DNA of 5,561 nucleotides. Origin: Thiobacillus sp. GTDB lineage: Bacteria > Pseudomonadota > Gammaproteobacteria > Burkholderiales > Thiobacillaceae. This document shows positions 5,558 to 5,561 of this stretch, one piece after another. The stretch spans positions 1 to 5,561 of the forward strand of contig JANJUT010000251.1 in the NCBI GenBank assembly GCA_024710445.1, written 5' to 3'. The position numbers and the translations under genes were made by a program. The notes below the pieces were generated by a model. That model saw only the letters and a list, made by a program, of their open reading frames with translations. It had not been told where the DNA came from and did not search any database. How positions within the stretch are numbered: the first letter of the stretch is position 1; every line of letters starts with the position of its first letter.

Positions 5558-5561
5558 ATGC
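5558..5561 (+). CDS. Start of a further gene, cut by the window edge (possibly grpE)
   Basis: Only ATGC is visible, so the product cannot be read. The ATG follows a strong GGAG at good spacing and lies 117 nt past hemH on the same strand. In many betaproteobacteria hrcA sits near grpE-dnaK-dnaJ, and in E. coli grpE is divergent from nadK-recN, which makes grpE the best guess. That assignment is from gene order alone. Confidence 0.45.

Overview
The window is about 60% G+C and carries five complete, tightly packed housekeeping genes plus the first bases of a sixth. Protein signatures and gene order suggest a betaproteobacterium, possibly Nitrosomonadales/Thiobacillus-like; that placement is inferred from remembered family sequences, not from a search. 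No CRISPR, tRNA, rRNA or complete mobile element is visible, and no cryptic accessory system was found. The more interesting signals concern how expression starts and how genes are coupled.

Leftward block (minus strand, 3204 down to 112): nadK (NAD kinase), then a 64-nt gap holding an intercistronic inverted repeat, then recN (SMC-like recombination-repair ATPase), then a small exported staphylococcal-nuclease-like protein whose ATG overlaps the recN stop (ATGA). Bases 1-111 lie downstream of the nuclease gene and hold an imperfect hairpin (16-52) and an AT-rich stretch, but no gene I can support.

Rightward block (plus strand, 3321 to the right edge): hrcA (heat-shock repressor) and hemH (ferrochelatase) share one base (TGATG). 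A 117-nt gap follows with a candidate promoter, then a strong Shine-Dalgarno and an ATG at 5558. That last gene is probably a heat-shock gene such as grpE, but this rests on context alone.

The two blocks diverge from a 116-bp region (3205-3320). Each side has a perfect TATAAT only 6 bp (hrcA) or 8 bp (nadK) from its start codon, and neither has a Shine-Dalgarno, so both mRNAs look leaderless or nearly so. A TTTTT-ATC-AAAAA block beside the hrcA -35 resembles an RNA-polymerase UP element. The layout recalls E. coli, where nadK-recN is divergent from grpE, and links NADP supply, DNA repair, heme synthesis and protein-folding control in one locus.
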